A DNA stretch of 64,000 bases from contig CAMGYJ010000011.1 in the NCBI GenBank assembly GCA_946122785.1, positions 35,986,513 through 36,050,512 on the forward strand, read 5' to 3'. A model generated the notes under the pieces. The model worked only from the letters and a program-made list of their open reading frames with translations. It did no database searches and was not told where the DNA came from. The first letter of the stretch is position 1; the number at the start of each line of letters is the position of its first letter. Shown here one piece after another: positions 59,486 through 64,000 of this stretch. The stretch is from Linum tenue (lineage: Eukaryota; Streptophyta; Magnoliopsida; Malpighiales; Linaceae). A program made the position numbers and the translations under genes.

Positions 59486-59940
59486 CAAAGTTGTCAACCC
59501 GCGGGTCGACCCACTTTGACCCTGATCCGATGAGAAAAACGGGCCGCACGCACCCGCCGGACCGACCGCTACAAGGTACCGGGTTGGAGGTCAAATTGTG
59601 TCATTTTTTCATTTGTTTGCGAAATGCGCCTATTTTTCGATTTTTCTTTTCGCCTAGCTCAAATTTTGGAATGATAAGTTGTACATTTGAATATTTATGT
59701 TATATAAGTGTGTGTGAATTTTCACTATATGTTGGATCTATATACGATATGTTATTTTGGTGTAATATTATATGTTATAACTCATATGTTAGATAAGATT
59801 TGATATAATTTATGAGGATGAGTACAATATAATGACTTTTTCCATATTTTCGGGCCAAACCGGGCTAAAACGGTTGACCCATTAACCCTTGACCCACTAG
59901 CTCGACCGGGTACGGGTCAACCCGCGGGTTGACAACCTTG
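59486..59940. mobile_element. hAT-type MITE, 'caaggttgtcaacccgcgg' family, copy 2 (inverted)
   Basis: Same family as 58097-58563 but in the opposite orientation. The 8-bp target duplication tgtgcgcg is perfect (59478-59485 and 59941-59948). Its length is 455 bp. Confidence 0.92.
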
Positions 59941-60299
59941 TGTGCGCGTGAATTAGTTTAGGGATTATATATTTTTTTTTACTAATTTATTTGAGACATA
60001 ATAAAATAATAAGGGTTAATTGCATGGTTGGTCACTGAGATTACAAAAAACGATCAAGTTTGGTCATTGGAAATAATTAAATCCATTGGTGGTACTTCAG
60101 TTTACTGAAACCATTCACGTTTGGTCACTCTCCGTCCAACTCCGTTAACTTTTGCTTACGTGGCGGTCAATTCTAAAAGTTGATCGTTAAATGTGTGATG
60201 TGACAATTTAAAAATAATAAAATTAAATTTTTTAAAAATATCATCTCATTTCCACCTCATTATCACTTTTATTTAAAATAAATAAAAACCATAATTTCT

Positions 60300-60555
60300 T
60301 CTAAATGCCCAATACCAATACTCCGCCTGGCAGCATATACCCCCGCCAGCGCCCACGTCCTCGAGTTCCTCCACTACCTCGACCAGTTCGGCAAGACCAA
60401 AGTCCCTTCTACGGCCACCCAACACCGCCGACGCCTTGGCCTTGCCCTCTCCGCCAGGCCTGGGGCTCCCTCGACGCCCTCATCGGCCGCCTCCGAAAGA
60501 AATATGATCAGGGTCAGGGCATACGAAAGAAAATGAGGGAAGAGGCGTTCTTGTG
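60300..60555 (+). pseudogene. Captured ALOG (LSH/DUF640) domain fragment
   Basis: One frame reads [17 protein letters not shown]. After a one-base shift near 60400 the adjacent frame reads [20 protein letters not shown] and [15 protein letters not shown]. These are the middle helices and zinc-ribbon-like insert of the ALOG domain of LIGHT-SENSITIVE HYPOCOTYLS-type nuclear proteins. The start and the C-terminal part with the nuclear signal are missing. It is a captured, broken piece. Confidence 0.88.
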
Positions 60556-60917
60556 AAAAGCAGGATGACTAGGTTAGGTAGCCTATCTTGGTTCTCAGAG
60601 TTTGTCCAGAATGATAACACATTAGCAAACACTTAAATTACATAGTGAAACTCCAATAGACACCATCTATGGGTCTATCTATCGGTAAGTGTAGTGAATC
60701 GGGTGGGTGCGGTGGCGGAGGTCCCGGAGCTGAGATTCCAACTCTAGCCTGGCTTGGCCAAATCAGTAGTTCAAGTCAGACACTGGCAAATGTCAATCTC
60801 AGGGAGGTCCGCGATCACCAGTCCAAAGCCAGGGGAATCAGCTAAGAGAAGAAGAAGCGCAAGTGTCCCCTGCAGCCCCAACCTCCTCCGCCGCCGCCGC
60901 CGCACCACCACCACGAG

Positions 60918-61679
60918 TAGGGGTGGGCAACGGGACGGGACGGGATACCCGTCCCGTTTTAAACGGGTACCAAGTCCCGTTTGGAGACCAAAGTCCATCC
61001 CATATCCCAAACTCGTATGGGAAACGGGTACCCATTTCCCGTACGGGACGGATAACGGGTACCCATACTACCCATAAATACCCAAAGTTTAAACCACTAA
61101 AATTTCAAAAGTTTAAACTTAACTTGTATTTGTTTAACAATCACAAGACGCAAAATACATCCCAATCACAAATACTCGGTTTGCAAATAACCCATTCATG
61201 AACAATCACAACACATAGAAATAAATCATTCCAAACACCAAATTATCAAATAAGAAGTTTCATTCAACACAACCAAATGGGAGGCATGCTGCTACTTTTC
61301 TTGTGTTGCTGAATGCAGAAAGTGTCCAAATTTTTAGGTTCATGGGAAGCTAAATCTATAGCAAAGAAGATGAGTCTCACTGAAAGGGTAAGGGCCCTGG
61401 GCCCAAATGGCAAATGGAATTGAAATTGCAAGGGTGAGGGCCGGAATGGCCAATGGGTTCTGAATTGAGTTGGGCTGCCTTTGTATTGAATGGGTATAAC
61501 GGGTACCCATATTACCCAAACGGGTATTCGCAGGTAACCCGCGGGTACCCATATTAGGAATGTACAATCCCAAGTCCCATCCGTTTATAATATTACGGGT
61601 AATATGGGTACCCATAACCCTTAAAAAACGGGACGGGTACGGGTATACCCAAATACCCGTTTCCCGTTGCCCACCCCTA
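60918..61679. mobile_element. hAT-type MITE, 'taggggtgggcaacggga' family
   Basis: The termini taggggtgggcaacgggacg and gttgcccacccct(a) are inverted, with more cgggtaccc-rich inverted sequence inside. The 8-bp target duplication accacgag is perfect (60910-60917 and 61680-61687). It lies inside the cargo of the Mutator-like element, so it is younger than the capture. Confidence 0.93.
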
Positions 61680-61933
61680 ACCACGAGAACCTTATTCATT
61701 AGATGTCAATTTTAAAAATTTAATTTTATTATTTTTAAATTGCCACGTCACACATTGAACGGTCAATTTTTAGAGTTGACCGCCACGTAAGCAAAAGTTA
61801 ACGAAGTTGGACGGAGAGTGACCAAACGCGAACGATTTCAGTAAACTGAATTACCACCAATGGATTCAAATATTTCCAGTGACCAAACTTGAACGTTTTT
61901 TGTAATCTCAGTGACCAACCATGCAATTAACCC

Positions 61934-62369
61934 AAAATAATAAAAACCAAAATTATGAGTGGTTAGGAGTGAATGAGGGGCAATCGAGTCATTTCACAAC
62001 CCTTTCAATGGTCACTTAACAGATAATTAGATGAAAGGGTCGTTACATTTTAATATTATAAGGGTATATTTGTATAAAATTTAATAAAAGGATACGTTTG
62101 TCAATTTACATAGTACAGGAGTACAAAATGTTATTAACCTTTTGACAAAAACCATTCTTAACTACGTACGTCCCACCGCACTAGTTGAAGGTGATCAAGT
62201 TAAGGGAAGCAGACTTATTCTTCTTTTCGTACACAGTCGTGAACTGATAAGGAACAACACTCAATGGTGTTTTAGCTTCAAGCTCAAGTATCATAGTGAA
62301 GACTCTTTTCATAGAGGCTAAGGTCATTATCTCTACCTAGTTTTAGATTATACAGAGAGCAGCCAGTAC
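61934..62369. other. 3' flank of the RFC4-type gene
   Basis: AT-rich spacer and presumed 3' UTR of the minus-strand gene that starts to the right. No other feature is seen. Confidence 0.5.
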
Positions 62370-63692
62370 TTAACACTCGTAAGAGAACTCTTCTGGCATA
62401 TTGTGCAGGGCTTTGATAATGTTGCTAGCAACATCTAGCAGCTGCAAGTACTCATCAGCTCCATCTACTAGACACTGCAGAAAACACATTATAGAGGGCA
62501 CAGTATGTGAGATACCATTTTCAAGATACTGAAACAGATTCACAGCTAAAAGAACTTCCCAGGGGGGAATCAACATGAGTTTCAGGAAATCCAGCAAGTA
62601 CAAGTAATTTGAGCTGTTCTAGAATAGCATTGGCAGCAATAGAATAGTGAGTCCCCCCACAATTCCTCTTTCTTATAATGCAACAAAGAGCAGAAAATTA
62701 ACCTTATTTACTGAGCCCATGTTTTTGCATATGCGAGCCTTCTGTTCATCTGATATATCATCAGCTTCGACCACCACGTCAAATAACTAAGGCCAAGATA
62801 TATTCATCAGTAATTTAGTATTATATCTAATAAGTATAAAGGACACGTGCCTCGAGATATAAAACAGAAGATTTACCTGGGAAACCATCTGAGAGACTGG
62901 GTACCCATCAGATATTACATTACTGACTTCTTTATTTGCCTTATCAAAGTTGCCACTTTTACAAGCTGCGAGAAATGACTCAACAGCACTCTGGGGAACA
63001 ACCTGATCAAGAGAAACAGAAAGGAAAGGATGCAGCAAAACCACTTAAAACACAACAGGAAACAAAAACAAGCAACAATACTAAACGGGCCCTTAGTATC
63101 TTATTATGTAATCTGCCCTGCGTTCTCACTGTTGACATTAACAAACATAACAAAAACACAACATCAAAGTGCACCAAATAGTCAAATTGGTGTAGATGCA
63201 AAAACACCGTCCAATGTATATAAATAAAGGATAAAGATTTTATCTTCTAAAAGAAATGGGGTGTGATATAAATTGACTTGAACCACTTGATTTGCTAAGC
63301 CAAGGCAATCATACATATTACTCATAAGGGGAAAAAGACCATGACAACAGCATTAATTAAAATCTACTGGTACATCATCAATTACAATCCTACTGGTATA
63401 TCATCAAAAAGAAAAAAGAACGGAGCCCCAGGTTGCAGTTTTAAAAGAAATACCCCAGAAACAGGCCCAAATCTTGAAATTGTAACCAAAGCAGTGCATA
63501 AGTTTCTTGAACAGCTTGGCCAAGTTGAGGTTTTAGAGAATTAGTAATGCCGAACACATCTAATCCCAGACACCTCTGCCAGAATAACTTCTATATTGAT
63601 AAGTTGCCCAAGAAATTCATTCTATGACTTACCCCAGAAACGTTAATTAGGTCATCAGATGAAATCGATGACCCATACAAGCGAGCTGCTCC
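62370..63692 (-). CDS. RFC4: Replication factor C subunit 4 (clamp loader), C-terminal exons, partial
   Basis: RFC small subunits form the AAA+ clamp loader that opens and loads PCNA in the nucleus. Four last coding exons are visible, reading leftward: 63692-63633 (GAARLYGSSISSDDLINVSG), 63002-62877 (VVPQSAVESFLAACKSGNFD ... SQ), 62786-62703 (LFDVVVEADDISDEQKARIC ... NK) and 62474-62370 (CLVDGADEYLQLLDVASNII ... stop). All are phase 0 with GT-AG introns, giving 124 residues. This is the C-terminal collar domain. The N-terminal AAA+ module must lie beyond position 64000. Similarity to Arabidopsis RFC4 (EMB1968) is strong from memory, and RFC2 fits less well. No defect is seen in the part present. 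The 63003-63632 intron holds nothing recognisable. Confidence 0.92.
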
Positions 63693-64000
63693 CTGTCATA
63701 CATCATGGGGAAAGATTGCACTATATTAGTTGACCTGGTCACTCAGTACTTAAGGTTTGAATTTGAAGAGTGTACAGAGTACAACACTAACATGGTGGAA
63801 ATATGAATCTGAATAGAGCAACATGACAACAAAGACAGGCATGATCAAGCAAATGTAAACTAGAAGAACACTGAATATCAACTCTAGAAGCCTATGATGT
63901 ACTAAAGTTGACCAATTGACGTACTCTCCAGGCCATGTAACTGGAAAACTGAACATCACTATACATGACCAGAACTCTCTGTGTTTAAACTGGTCTATAG

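Larger units (their letters stand above)
60013..61933. mobile_element. Pack-MULE-type element 3, carrying an ALOG/LSH fragment
   Basis: The ends gggttaattgcatggttgg and ccaaccatgcaattaaccc are inverted, with arms of about 230 bp (60013-60240 and 61697-61933). The 10-bp target duplication aaaataataa is perfect (60003-60012 and 61934-61943). The cargo includes an ALOG-domain piece, and a hAT-type MITE has later inserted at 60918-61679. The perfect duplication makes it the best-preserved insertion of the three related elements. Confidence 0.93.

Noticed and set aside
60754..61077. 107-codon ORF across the MITE boundary
   Set aside because: It begins in captured sequence and ends inside a hAT MITE with known ends, so it is not a gene. 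I could not match the first part to a family.
63341..63544. 67-codon plus-strand ORF in the last RFC4 intron
   Set aside because: It lies within an intron on the opposite strand and shows no recognisable domain or splice evidence.

Overview
This window is nuclear DNA of a flowering plant. Its genes have GT-AG introns, its protein-coding families are plant ones, and most of the remaining DNA is plant-type transposable elements (L1-type LINEs with RNase H, an Athila element, a chromovirus, hAT-like MITEs, Mutator-like foldbacks). The species cannot be named from the sequence alone.

Four host genes can be supported. (1) Chloroplast 6,7-dimethyl-8-ribityllumazine synthase (riboflavin pathway), plus strand, eight coding exons, 4688-7896. 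(2) The SWI/SNF chromatin-remodelling subunit SWI3C, plus strand, eight coding exons, 36585-41721. (3) A two-exon gene for a 57-residue single-span membrane protein of unknown function, minus strand, 53901-54156. (4) The last four exons of a replication factor C small subunit (RFC4 type), minus strand, 62370-63692, continuing past the right edge. As I recall, SWI3C and RFC4 are neighbours in Arabidopsis (At1g21700 and At1g21690). If so, this is a conserved gene pair pushed apart here by about 20 kb of mobile DNA.

Layout: 1-745 is a LINE relic. 0.9-3.3 kb is a cluster of small foldback elements separated by (TA)n tracts. 3.7-4.5 kb is a MITE. Lumazine synthase follows, with two LINE tails in intron 5. 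8.7-24.8 kb is a decayed chromovirus split by a complete 11.9 kb Athila element (minus strand, both LTRs, 5-bp target duplication) that carries an extra env-position ORF. 26.2-28.2 kb is a 5'-truncated LINE. 29.1-29.3 kb is a calmodulin-like gene fragment. 29.5-35.8 kb is a nearly full-length LINE with a 17-bp target duplication, sitting inside a second copy of the 3.7 kb MITE. SWI3C follows. 42-62 kb is a dense mosaic of non-autonomous elements: three related Mutator-like elements that each carry a different host-gene fragment (MYB44-like, Agenet-like plus possible KRP-like, ALOG/LSH), a fourth foldback with arms of more than 700 bp, a non-autonomous LTR element with 48-bp repeats in its LTRs, and several hAT-type MITEs with 8-bp target duplications. 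RFC4 closes the window.

The most interesting signal is the gene-capturing Mutator-like (Pack-MULE-type) family at 42195-43503, 51205-52373 and 60013-61933. Its members share one terminal sequence, have about 10-bp target duplications, and carry unrelated cargo. In one of them the cargo has become part of both inverted arms. All identifications are from reading the translated sequence; no database search was possible.
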